From Chrysochromulina tobinii (taxonomy: Eukaryota > Haptophyta > Prymnesiales > Chrysochromulinaceae), in the NCBI GenBank assembly GCA_001275005.1, contig JWZX01001740.1:1-24712 (forward strand): 24,712 nt of DNA, written 5' to 3'. Below are positions 1 to 8,822 of the stretch, piece after piece. The position numbers were made by a program, and so were the translations under genes. The notes below the pieces were generated by a model. That model worked only from the letters and a program-made list of their open reading frames with translations. It did no database searches and was not told the DNA's origin. The stretch's first letter is position 1. Each line of letters starts with the position of its first letter.

Positions 1-1198
1 GGGCGGCGGTGGGCGCGGCGGCGGGAGCGGTGGCGGCGGCGGGAGCGGCGGGAGCAACGGCAGGGACTGGGGTGCTCTTCACAGGGACTGGGGTGCTCTT
101 CACAGGGACTGGGATGCTCGTCACGTCGCCGCTCGCCCTCGCAGACCGTAACAGCGCCACGAGATCCGACTTCTCGACGCTTCCCTCGTAGCTCACACCG
201 CGAGCACGCAGCTCCGCACGTAGATCCTTGAGCGGCATGGCCGACGGCGATGGCGGTGGCGGAGGGGCCTCGGGAGGGGCAATGTCGGGGGCAGCAGCGG
301 GAGGCGCGGCTGCCGCAGCTGGAGCCTCGACTGCGGGTGGCGACGGCTCCTGTGGAGGCGCTGCCGTCTCTCCCTCCCTCGGGGCGGGTGCCTCCGCCGC
401 TGGTTCCCGTGCCGCCGACTCCTCCTCTGTCGCTGACCGCACTGCGTCGTCAGGCTCCGTTGCGGCCGAGCCTGACGCTCCGGCGCCGGCCGAGCGGCCG
501 CTCGCTAGCGAGGCGATCAGGATGTCCTCATCGTCCTCGCCCTCGTCCTCATGCTGCTCCTCTTCTGCTTGTGCGGCCGCGGGCGCGGCCTCCACATTTT
601 CTGCGCCAGGCATCGCTGCGTCAGCCTGGTCGCGGAGCTCCTCGTCCGCCTCGCCCATCGTGGCATTCATCTCGGCTGGCGTCGCTGTTGCTTGCTGGGC
701 CGCCATCGCCGCCGCCTCGGCCGCCGCCACCTCCTCATCTGCCGCCGCCTCCTCCTCCTCAGTCGCAGCTGCCTCTCCGGCTGCCGCTGAGTCTGGCTGC
801 GTGGCCACATTGTTGAAGAGTCGGTGGAGCGTGTAACAAAACTCAGTGAGCGAACCGCGCCGCCCAAAGATGACTGTGCAGCCCTCCGTGAGCAGTGCCA
901 TCTTGTCCTTGGCGACATTCTTGGTGGGCTTGAACGTGTCACCCGTGCGGTCCTCGAGGCGCACCTCGTTGATCGAGTGGTTGTGTACGACGACCGGCCC
1001 ATTGTACTCGGTGACATCGAGATAAAATGTGGCGTGTACTCGGCTGATTAGGTTGGGCAGCGCCGCAGAGTCGAGCAGAACATGCGCGTCACCACGGCCG
1101 ATGGTCAAGTTGTGGCGCAGCGTGATCACCGCCGGCCGGTCGAGGCGCGGAGTCTCTCCGTCGCGGAGCCGGAGCTGCCACACCTCAAGGACAGCCAT
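1..1198 (-). CDS. FHA-domain protein with C-terminal SAP-like motif (3' end beyond window)
   Basis: The frame is open from an ATG at 1198 to the left edge (399 codons, no stop), so the C-terminus is missing. An in-frame TGA lies 45 nt upstream of this ATG with no other ATG between, which supports the start. Residues about 24-120 read as a forkhead-associated domain: Gly34-Arg35 in LTIGRG, Ser52-Arg53-x-His55 in the SRVHA motif, and Asn73 and Asn77 in HNHSINEV. These are the canonical phosphothreonine-binding positions. An Ala/Glu-rich, then Pro-rich, low-complexity linker follows (about 135-320). Residues about 321-355 (PLKDLRAELRARGVSYEG, then EKSDLVALL) resemble a SAP or ARMET-C-like helical motif. 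The tail repeats a Ser-Thr-Pro-Val-Pro-Val-Lys heptad. FHA proteins bind phosphothreonine partners and SAP motifs often bind nucleic acid, so a nuclear signalling or DNA-damage role is possible but inferred. The partner and any further domain are unknown. Confidence 0.8.
   Translation of the reverse strand, partial: MAVLEVWQLRLRDGETPRLDRPAVITLRHNLTIGRGDAHVLLDSAALPNLISRVHATFYLDVTEYNGPVVVHNHSINEVRLEDRTGDTFKPTKNVAKDKMALLTEGCTVIFGRRGSLTEFCYTLHRLFNNVATQPDSAAAGEAAATEEEEAAADEEVAAAEAAAMAAQQATATPAEMNATMGEADEELRDQADAAMPGAENVEAAPAAAQAEEEQHEDEGEDDEDILIASLASGRSAGAGASGSAATEPDDAVRSATEEESAAREPAAEAPAPREGETAAPPQEPSPPAVEAPAAAAAPPAAAPDIAPPEAPPPPPSPSAMPLKDLRAELRARGVSYEGSVEKSDLVALLRSARASGDVTSIPVPVKSTPVPVKSTPVPAVAPAAPAAATAPAAAPTAA
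61..123. repeat. 21-bp tandem repeat, 3 copies, inside the FHA gene
   Basis: Three adjacent 21-bp units start at 61, 82 and 103. The first two are identical and the third diverges at its end. On the minus strand they encode a heptapeptide rich in Pro, Val, Ser and Lys (STPVPVK), so the repeat keeps frame. Confidence 0.85.
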
Positions 1199-1266
1199 CT
1201 TTCGTTGTGGCGCTGAGACGCGAAGGTGCTCGGCTTTGCAAAGTCAACAAGCAGTCGACAAGGGGC

Positions 1267-1324
1267 TGGCCCAACCCCTTGAGACAACGTACACTTGGCC
1301 CAACCCCTTGAGACAACGTACACT
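1267..1324. repeat. Perfect 29-bp tandem duplication upstream of the FHA gene
   Basis: Two identical, directly adjacent 29-bp units lie at 1267-1295 and 1296-1324, each beginning TGGCCCAACC and ending CGTACACT. They sit about 70-125 bp upstream of the FHA start codon and downstream of the STAND gene's stop. That places them in the likely promoter or 5' UTR of the FHA gene. A regulatory role is only a possibility. Confidence 0.85.
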
Positions 1325-1492
1325 AGTTTGTTCGCATGGGAAAACCCCAAAACAAAGGACAGGGAGTACGTTCCGGATTCACACACCGTTTTGCGTTTAC
1401 GCATTACGGGTTTAGCGCGCACCACAGTACGTTGAAAGTCGGTCCCTCTCGCCGTCGTCAGATCTGCAGTGGAGACCTGCCTGTGAGACCTC

Positions 1493-4400
1493 TCACCCGA
1501 ACGAGAGCCGCCGTTGGGGGGCCGTCGCGACGATGAAGGCATCTCCCGATTGGATGAGGGCTACCGGCTTGGCCGCGTCCTTGACGCGCTGCAGCTTCTT
1601 GATGAAGGCGCGCGTGCCGCGCTGCATCGCCTGGGCGGCCACATCTTCCACGGAGCGCCCCATCTGCGCGTTCGCCGCCTTGCGCCGCTTGGCCGCCTCG
1701 CTCTCCTGCTGCAGTAGCCGCAGCTCGAGCCTCTTGGCAACGCGTCGGAGCAGGTTGCGGACCGCCTCAGTGCGCTCGGCGGCCGTCGCGTGCGCCACAG
1801 CCTTCACCGCGCCCGCAGCCTCCTCCCAGAGCACCGCGGTCGCCTCGGGCTCGCGTGCGCCCGAGGTACCACGGCACAAGCACTCGAGCAGCACGAGCGG
1901 CAGCGGCGGCACATGCATCACGGTTGCAAGCTTCGTAGCATACCTGATGCGGGAGGCAATCAAACCTGATGAGTGAGGCAATCATACCTGAGTGAGGCAA
2001 TCATACCCGATGAGGGAGGCAATCATACCCGATGAGTGAGGCAATCAAAACTGATGAGGGAGACAATCGTAGGCCATCACGGTCGCAAGCCGCGTAGCAT
2101 ACCCGGCCGTGCGAAGCAGACCGATGAGGGTCGGGCGCTGCGCGACGCCAGCACGCCACAGGTGCCAAGGCGCGCCGATGAGCACTGCCGGCTCGTCCCC
2201 ACCTTCGCCCGCGCCTCCCGCGCTCGTATTGCCGTCGAGGGCGCCAAAGCTGCCATCATACTGCGGGTCTAGGCAGCAGAGGTAGTGCTGTGCGAGCTCC
2301 TCGTGCTCGGCCGTGCCCGGCCCGTTGTTGAGAAGGCCGGCGCGCAGCCCTTGCCCAACTGCCTGATGGGGGATGGTCCAGATGCCTGTGGGGAAGGGCA
2401 GGGCGCCGTGGTGAGCACGTGCATGCAAGGCATGGGGGCCGGGCGGTCCACGTGCCTGCGGCGGGCTGTCCTACGAAGAGGGCCACATGCTCGCATGCGT
2501 ACGCCCACACCGCGCCTGCGCAGTGCACCGGTAGCTCCGGGCGCAGCAAAGCGTATGCATGTGCCTCGCTGAGCCCCAGGCCGTGCCCGCTCACGCTCAG
2601 CAGAGTGAGCAGCCGTAGCGCGATTCGCAGCCCAGCGGCCTCGCACTGCATCGGGCTCAGGCCGCTCTCCTCGTGCGCCGTCTCGTCGAGCATCAAGGCA
2701 GCCGCGGCCAATGTCGAGGGCAGCGCCCGCCGAGCGCTCGCGACGACGCCCTCCGAAGGCGCGGCGCCGTGTCGAGCGTCGTCTCGAGCGTCGTCTCGAG
2801 CGGGTGGCGCCGGGTTGTGCGTCATCCTGAGCGGCGTCATCCCAATGCCGCTCAGCTGCAGGCGCGTCAGCTGGCTCTGCATCGAGATGGTCGCCTGTCG
2901 TATGAGCTCCGCCTCATCGGAGCGCAGCGTGGCGCCGTCCTTAAGGCGCGCCCGAAGGGCGTCCATCCCGGGCGCCATCCCGGGCGCCACGCCTCTGGGC
3001 GAGGCTGGCTTGGGCCTGCTCAACACAGCGCTCATGTTCAGCGCGACACCGAGGCCGACCGAACTCACCGGCACTCGCGCCGTCAGCCGATCGGCGAGAG
3101 CGGCGCGGCCGAGGTTGATGGCGAGCGCACTGAGCCACGAGGGGCGTGTTGCGCCGAGCCCGTGGGAGAGCACAGGTTGGAGGAGCTTTGAGGTTGGTGT
3201 GTCGCCGGTCAGCCGAAGCAGCCGAGCACGGAGCATCTCCCTTCCAGCCTCGAGCGGCAGCGGCGCGAACTCGAGGATGTGCACCTTGGGCTTCCGCACT
3301 CGCAACTCCGCCACCAGCGGCGCCGCGCGCGCGGTCGCCGCCGCCTCGAGTGCGACGTTGGCTGCCTCATGCATGGCGCGATTGAGCTGGGCGACCTGAG
3401 AGGCGAGGCAATTCTTGAGAGCGGCCTGGGCGGCGGTCACGGCCAGCGCGGCCTCGGGCTCGGAAGGCTTCGTGGGCTCGCCGCTCGCGCTCAGGAGGAC
3501 GCACACGTTCGGGGGGAGCGGTGAGGGGATCCAATCGAGCGCCGGGGGGAAGCCTAAGACCGTCTCGCCGCCGCTCGGGCCCGTCACCGCTAGCGGCTCG
3601 CCACACTCGAGAGCGGGCTGGAGGCGCTCGACGCTGTCCCACACGATCAGTAACGGCGACGTCAGACCGGCGAGCAGCTCACGACAGCGCGTGCAGAGCG
3701 CCGCGTAGCCGCTCGGGATGGCGCTCACGTCGAGCGGCGTCGCGCTCAGCGCGTTGCGCGCGCGCCGGTCGCTCTTGGCTTCCTTGGCACGCAGCTGGAG
3801 CAGCCGCACACACAGGCGTGTGAGGGCGACGCGAGCGAGCTCGGCGCCACCGGTGCCCGCGCCCGCATAGTGGCTGACCACCTGCAGCCTCGGCTGGTCG
3901 CTCAAGAGCCGCTCCGTGAGCGCCACGAGCAGGTGAGACTTACCGGTGCCCGCCTCCGAGAAGATGAAGAGCGGCGTGTTGAGCGGCTGCGCCCACGGCG
4001 GTGGCGTCGGCCCTCCGTCGGCCTGCGGCCCTCTCAGCCCCGTCTGCGACAGCACGAGCTTCGTCAGATGATGGAGCTCGAGATGACGCTGCAGCAGCGG
4101 CGTGCTCGAGAGCCCCTGCGTGTACGCTGCTGTGGCGCGCTCGGCCGCCCAGAGCGCGCGCGTGAGCGCTGTCGCGAGCGCGAGCGGCGCTCGCGGTCTA
4201 GCAACGGGCTGCTGCGCGGCCTCCGACCGAAACCGCGTCAACGCTCCGCGAGAATACTTTTGGATGATCGTCGCGGCCTTTTCGTGAGTCAACTTCCCTC
4301 GCGAGGCCGCCGTCGTGAGCGCATCGACCACGCCCGCCGTCGTGACAGCCTCGACGGCTTCGGTAGTCGGCGGCTCCCAATCCCGAGGCGGCGATGGCTC

Positions 4401-5612
4401 GGTAGGGTACCGCTTGCTGATCAGAGCCCATAGCCCCTCGATCGCGAGCTGTGAAAACGTGTCGCCCCCTCCCGACGCGCCGTCGTGGGCGCTCAGCGTG
4501 TACTCTCGCATCTGCTGCGCTGGCAGCTTCTTTGCGAGGAGGCCCTGCAGCACACCGGCGAGAGCCTTCGCCTGCTCACGCCGAAGCACGTCCCGCAGCG
4601 ACGGCTTGGCACCCTTACCGCCGCCGCCTCCGTAGCCGCCGCCGCCTCCGTAGCCGCCACCGCCTCCGTAGCCGCCGCCGCCGCCTCCGTTGCCGTAGGC
4701 GCCGCCGTGGTAGGCGCCGCCGCCGTCGTGGGCGCCGCCGTCGCCGTGGGCATGATGAGGGCCGGCGGCGGAAGACGAGCGGCTCCCACGCGTGAGGACC
4801 AGCACCGAGCTCGAGCGCATGCGGCACACGGCCTCGAAGGCCTCCATCGCCCCCAGGCTCATCCCATGCACCCAACCGTCCCCAAAGGGCGTCACCGTGT
4901 GAGCCCCAGGCACCCAGCCCTCTGTCGACGCACCTTGCACGACGAGCAGAAACGGGACGCCATCGTTGCAGCTCGAGCCGCTCGCGACCTGGCCGAGGCA
5001 CGCAGTGGGCGACACCCCGTCGTCTGGCATCCCCTGGCGCGCGTCGATGGCCAGCAGATGCAGCCGCCGCGCCGCGCAGCGAGCCCGAAGCTCTGGCCAC
5101 ACGACCGTGTCGAGCATCGCCGCCTCCGCGGTGGTGTCGTCCGCACTGCGGGAGACGAGCACCCGCACCGTCTCCCAACCGCCCTGCACGCGCGCCGTCT
5201 TGGACGGACACGGCCGGTGCGGTCGGATCTCGACAATCGCCTCCGCTTGAAGCAGCACCGCCTCGACCATCCGGGAGACGACCATTTCGGTCGGGTCCGG
5301 ACGCTTCTGCTGCAGCGGATCGGGCCGCTTGCGCGCAAGCTCCGGCCCGGAGATGCTCCGATGAATCGCTCCGCCAATGGGCTCGTAGTGTCTCACGGGC
5401 TCTGGCATCGGCAATCGCTGTCCGGGCGGTGCGGGCGGCGGCGCGGAGAATCGGCTGATGGGAGGCAGCACCGGCATCACAGGAGCAGCAGGCGGGTGCG
5501 TGTGCGCCATGGCGGGAGTTTGCTGATGGCTCGCCATGGAGAGACCGGGACCTCTCGCATAGCCCGGCACCTTCTCGACACGTATCGAGCCCAGCACGCC
5601 CCTGGCAGCCAT
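1493..5612 (-). CDS. STAND P-loop NTPase of TEP1/NPHP3 type, with IQ motif (three exons)
   Basis: Proposed exons are 5612-2456, 2385-2103 and 1943-1493, giving 1296 aa. Residues about 147-250 resemble the N-terminal DUF4062/TEP1-like module (VRVLVSRSADDT, then WPELRARCAARRLHLLAID). A Gly/Tyr/His-rich linker (about 287-334) is built from repeats. An IQ calmodulin-binding motif lies near 442-460 (AATIIQKYSRGALTRFR). Walker A is SEAGTGKS (about 550-557) and the Walker B-like strand is LLIVWDS (about 658). Next comes LDWIPSPLPPNVCVLLSAS, typical of NPHP3/TEP1-class NTPases. The C-terminal part has a winged-helix-like stretch (IWTIPHQAVGQGLRAGLL) and a PWHLWRAG motif, then a charged helix. WD40 or TPR repeats, usual in this family, are not visible. 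The family uses nucleotide-driven oligomerisation as a scaffold or sensor; this protein's role is unknown. ATGs at 5534 and about 5510 are alternative starts, the latter with the best Kozak context (GCCATGG). Confidence 0.75.
1944..2102 (-). repeat. STAND-gene intron 2 built of ~22-nt tandem units with splice-like junctions
   Basis: The intron (159 nt) runs from the donor GG|GTATGC at 2102 to the acceptor CATCAG at 1944. Splicing joins GG to G-TAT and restores the frame (TAG-YATKLATVM). Units of 22, 22, 19, 22 and 23 nt occupy 1944-1965, 1966-1987, 1988-2006, 2007-2028 and 2029-2051, with a decayed sixth at about 2052-2072. On the coding strand each unit runs roughly GT-ATGATTGCCTCACTCATC-RG, so most boundaries look like AG|GT or GG|GT. 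The first 28 nt of the intron (2102-2075) match the first 28 nt of the next exon (1943-1916) at 25 positions. Confidence 0.8.
2386..2455 (-). other. Probable GC-AG intron 1 of the STAND gene
   Basis: The coding strand reads GCCGCAG|GCACGT at the donor and CTTCCCCACAG|GCATC at the acceptor, giving a 70-nt intron. Joining here gives VGQPAAG-IWTIPHQAVGQ, the expected winged-helix sequence of the family, and moves the frame correctly into the next exon. The nearest in-frame GT alternative is donor TTC|GTAGGA with an acceptor at CATCAG|GCAGTT. It would delete the conserved IWTIPHQ stretch, so the GC donor is preferred. CAGGCA occurs at both splice sites. Confidence 0.55.
4617..4690. repeat. Short tandem repeat encoding a Gly-Gly-Tyr linker
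   Basis: The plus strand shows repeated units of GCCGCC-rich sequence ending CTCCGTA, about 18 bp each. On the minus strand these encode alternating Gly runs and Tyr (GGGGGY) within the linker of the STAND protein. Expansion here would lengthen the linker without breaking the frame. Confidence 0.75.
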
Positions 5613-5771
5613 GGACACTCCGACTTTCGAAACCGTCCTCAACGTGTGAACATTCAAGACCCGCTTTGTTTCGTGGGAAGACGCACAGTCATCGCCAACG
5701 AATCCTACGTTCCAAACCCTTTTTCCTAGGTGTCTGCTGGAACAGCCAATCTTCACACCTTTCTTCACCGC
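5613..5771. promoter_or_regulatory. Short divergent promoter region between the STAND and GT90 genes
   Basis: About 159 bp separate the two proposed start codons, which point away from each other, so both promoters must overlap or be shared. It contains T-rich sequence around 5709-5727 (ACCCTTTTTCCTAG). That tract could instead be a 3' splice acceptor for an upstream GT90 exon. No clear TATA box is seen. Confidence 0.4.
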
Positions 5772-7338
5772 ATGTCGACATCATGCCCCTTCAACGAAAC
5801 CGACGTCGTCGTCGGCCTCGCTCGCCTGCCAGCGCTATGGCTGCGGCACTGGCAGCCGCACTCAATTGGCGTGGCTCAGGAGCGAGCAGCATACTCAGGT
5901 CTCAAAGGTTGGGGCAGAACGCGATTCCTCATCCGAAATCGTCGTCTGCTGTATGCGCCCACCCCGCCCAACGGATGCGTGCTGCGTCGCACGCCGATTC
6001 TGGCATGGGCGCTTCTCGACACGCTCGAGCGGCACCCATCCTTGCCCGATGTGAGCGTACTATTCAATTGGTGCGCTGACGCACGCATGCACCAGTACCC
6101 CATAACCACCATCTCGTCCTCTCTTTTCTCTGACAACCTTTTGGTTCTCGAAATGGCTTGGCAGTCGCGATAAGCCCACCTATTGGCATCCCAACGGCCC
6201 GCAGCCGCAGGGCTCATATGAGATCGGCACGACAGCCACGTCCAAAGATGGGCGTCCGGCCTTGGTGTTCTCGTACACGACGGGGCACACCTTCACGGAC
6301 ATCCCGCTGCCAGACGCGACCTTTTGGGGCCTTCCTTACGCGCGCATCCCGCCGTGGGAGCAGTGGCTGCGCGGGCTGGAGACGGGCGAGGGAATCCAGT
6401 GGGAGCAGAAGCAGGATACGATTCTCTGGGTCGGCACGACCGGCGTCGGCAACGGCAAGCTTGGGTTCAGCAGTCATCCGTTGCGGTCGCGGTTCGCGCG
6501 CTGCGGGCCGGAGGTCTTCGGCTCGCGACTCGTGATGCACAGCATCTCCAAGGAGGAGGTGGACAAGCTTGCGTGGAAGAAGCCGCCATGTGCTCCCAAG
6601 GGCTCACCCGCTGCATCGCCGACTGCTTCAGCCGGAAGTAGCACCACGGTGCCGTGCGACGACTCGCTGCCGCCGAGCTGGATCACGCTTCGGGAGCAGT
6701 GCCGGCACCGCATCATTGTGCATCTCCCCGGCGTGAGCGACTGGCTCGAGCATTTCAAGCATCAGCTCTCGTGCGGCTCGCTCAACATCTACGTGACCGA
6801 GGAGCGCGAGCCGAGGCGGCGCGACCTGCGTCGAGAGGCCGAAGTTCGGGCGCCGCTCACGCCGCCGATCTTCGAGCATTTCGATTGGTGGGCGCCGCTG
6901 CTGCAGGCAGGCAGGCACTATGTGCACGTCACGGTGCCGAAAAGGAAACCGGCCGAGGTATGCGCCGCCCTAAAGCAGGCGCTCACTGAGCTCGAAGCGA
7001 CGCCCGGCCGCGACCGTTGCATCGCGGAGCACGGCCAGCGTCTCGCGCGCTCCCTCACGATGGACCGCGTGCATGCGTACCTTGCAGACGTGCTCCGCGG
7101 CGCGGCGGCCGTGCAGAAGCCCAAGGTGGTGCAGGAGCTGGCTGAGGCGAGCGGGCCCAACTTGGTCACGAAGCGCAACCTGCTGCGTCACGTGTCCGAC
7201 AGCACGCGGCCCTGGATCGAGCACCGCTTTCTGCCGTCGCTCGGCGTCAACACGTCATTTGCCGGCGCCGGCGCCGGCGGCAGCGGCGGGGGGGGCTCGG
7301 CCCCGGGCCGCCGCCGACCGTTTGTTTTCTCGAGATGA
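5772..7338 (+). CDS. Glycosyltransferase family 90 (CAP10-like) protein, two exons
   Basis: Exons 5772-6094 and 6165-7338 give 498 aa. The intron is 70 nt, with donor CACCA|GTACCC, a pyrimidine-rich tract and acceptor TTGGCAG. Joining restores MHHRDKPTYWHP and the open frame. Family features are in order: RTRFLIRNRRLL and SLPDVSVLFNWCAD (the usual 'PDVE..N..D' region), VFSYTTGHTFTDIPLPDATF (usual 'DI..P....W'), CRHRIIVHLPGVSDWLEHFK then LSCGS at about 287-313 (the diagnostic 'K+...+dG...S.rlk..+.cGS' block), then HFDWWAPLLQAGRHYVHV and IAEHGQRLARSLTMD. GT90 enzymes transfer xylose or glucose to proteins or polysaccharides in the secretory pathway. No signal peptide or membrane anchor is visible from this start, so a 5' exon may be missing, for instance one spliced to the acceptor-like site at about 5729. 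The Gly/Arg-rich C-terminal tail is unremarkable. Confidence 0.85.
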
Positions 7339-7575
7339 AGCGCTGTCCGTCCTCCTCCTCGCGCAACTCCTTTGGCGGACTGCGCGGTAGCGCGGAGTGC
7401 AACAATTTTTTTTACAAGCTTTTGAAAGCTTTTCACAGCGTGATTCACAATGAAATTCCCGCGACGGCGGCCCTGCTGTGCTCCCTGTGCTGGTGAACGA
7501 GTCGCGTGTTGGTTCCAAGGCCGCGCCCGCGGGGCAGGATTTACGCACCGTGGGCTGGGATCGACGTGATTCAGG

Positions 7576-8127
7576 ATGAGGCTCATGCAAATCGCGATTG
7601 TTTGTTTGGCATTTGCCGTCGTGCCAGCTGCTGCAACTGCGGAGGTCGTGCCAGCTGCTGCCACTGCGCAGGCTGACTCGCCATCTGACTTTGTAAAGAG
7701 CATGCACTTGTCTCTCGATGGGCATTTGCGGAAAATTCAAACCTCTATGCGCAACCTCATTTCAAAGATGAGCAAGCCAAGCACTGGCGTCGTCAAGATG
7801 GCAAAGATGGGGATGAACATGACCGAGACCAAGGCGTACGTACAGGAGTATCGTGAAATGCACTACTGGGCATGCAAGCAGGAACAGTGGCAGAAGACTG
7901 CGTTTTGCAGTAAGGAATCGCTGACTGCTTCAAAGATGGGAAGCAAAGATGACAAGCGCAAGAGCAGTAAGGTCCTTGCATTTCTTCTCACGGAGTGGTG
8001 CCAGGAACCGGACAGAAAACAGAGCAGACTCTGCCGCATACACTTCCAGGCTGCATTGCAGAAAATGATGAAGCACCCGAAATCGGGTCACTTACACGCT
8101 GCCACCGCGCGATCGGCTCGGATCTGA
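7576..8127 (+). CDS. Small secreted protein with four cysteines, unknown function
   Basis: This single-exon ORF of 183 aa starts with a clear signal peptide (MRLMQIAIVCLAFAVV then AAATA, cleavage near residue 22). The mature part is basic and helical. It has four Cys in a C-x(10)-C...C-x(10)-C-like arrangement (YWACKQ, AFCSKE, EWCQEP, RLCRIH), consistent with two disulfides. An NMT sequon (NMT in MGMNMTE) could be glycosylated. No family was recognised. The signal-peptide region contains a tandem duplication (see the repeat entry). It follows the GT90 gene on the same strand by about 240 bp, but nothing links them functionally. It is most likely an exported or extracellular protein of a lineage-specific family. 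Confidence 0.7.
   Translation: MRLMQIAIVCLAFAVVPAAATAEVVPAAATAQADSPSDFVKSMHLSLDGHLRKIQTSMRNLISKMSKPSTGVVKMAKMGMNMTETKAYVQEYREMHYWACKQEQWQKTAFCSKESLTASKMGSKDDKRKSSKVLAFLLTEWCQEPDRKQSRLCRIHFQAALQKMMKHPKSGHLHAATARSARI
7618..7671. repeat. 27-bp tandem duplication in the signal-peptide region
   Basis: Units at 7618-7644 and 7645-7671 match at 25 of 27 positions and encode VVPAAATAE / VVPAAATAQ. The duplication adds nine residues at the end of the signal peptide and may give two possible cleavage sites. Confidence 0.85.
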
Positions 8128-8822
8128 TCTTGACATCATCTCGATCCTAAAGTGACGATCGACCTCACACAGGAACTCGGTACCCGCGGGCACGGCCGCA
8201 CCGCACTGCCGCAGTTATGCCGCCAGTGCGCAAGGCACCGGCGCGCGGCGGAGATGAAGAATCCCGAACGCAGCGCCGCAGCGCCCCACTGGTGACCGTC
8301 TTGTTTAAATATAAGTCTTGTAAACGATACGCGACCGGCACGCCGGCGGGGCGCCCGGGAATCACCGCGAACGGGGACGGCGGCGGCGCGTGTGCGTGTG
8401 GGGGCCGATCGGGCGGCCGGCGACGAGGTTTATGGCACACTCACCGCACGAACCGGTGCGCTGCCGGTCTGAGCTCTGAGTGCGGCACCCGAGCTGGGGC
8501 GCGGCGCGTTATATATGCTTTTTCAAGACAGAATGACTGGGGATGGGGCGGCGCTCTCATGTCACATGCACCCGATGCAGGGACGCGGGCACGCGCGGCG
8601 GCAATCCGCTGTGTGGAAGACGCGACCGTGCTCTCCCGCGCTGGTGGCGTCAATCGGGGGAGGTGGTCCTAACGTGGATGGCTGAAATGATCTGGCGAAG
8701 CTGGCTCGGCGACAAGGTCCTCACTGTGGACGCTCTGGGACAGTTGCCCGATTGGGCACTCACCAGTTGTCCTCCGCCTGCGATAGCTGCGCCGCCTCAG
8801 CGCTGCCCGAAGCCACGCCGAC
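8128..8822. other. Convergent intergenic region, no supported gene
   Basis: The region lies between the 3' ends of the secreted-protein gene (plus) and the coiled-coil gene (minus). Open frames on both strands here are Arg/Gly/Ala-rich with no domain and read as GC-rich shadows. Two AT-rich islands stand out in otherwise GC-rich DNA: TTTAAATATAAG near 8305-8316 and GTTATATATGC near 8509-8519. No tRNA or snRNA fold was recognised. Confidence 0.5.

Noticed and set aside
1493-1530. Additional splice donor at CGG|GTGAGA near the STAND stop codon
   Set aside because: The nearest frame-compatible acceptor gives a 33-nt intron, too short compared with all others here (70-164 nt).
1944-2072. CRISPR-like array of ~22-nt repeats
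   Set aside because: Units are directly adjacent with no spacers, lie in a eukaryotic-type intron and vary in length; no cas genes.
4485-5729. Plus-strand open frame of 414 codons over the STAND gene
   Set aside because: Antisense to the DUF4062-like module and the Gly/Tyr linker; Arg/His/Ala-rich with no motif.
8217-8672. Plus-strand 151-codon open frame
   Set aside because: Arg/Gly/Ala composition typical of GC-rich non-coding DNA; no domain, and overlapping equal-quality frames on the other strand.
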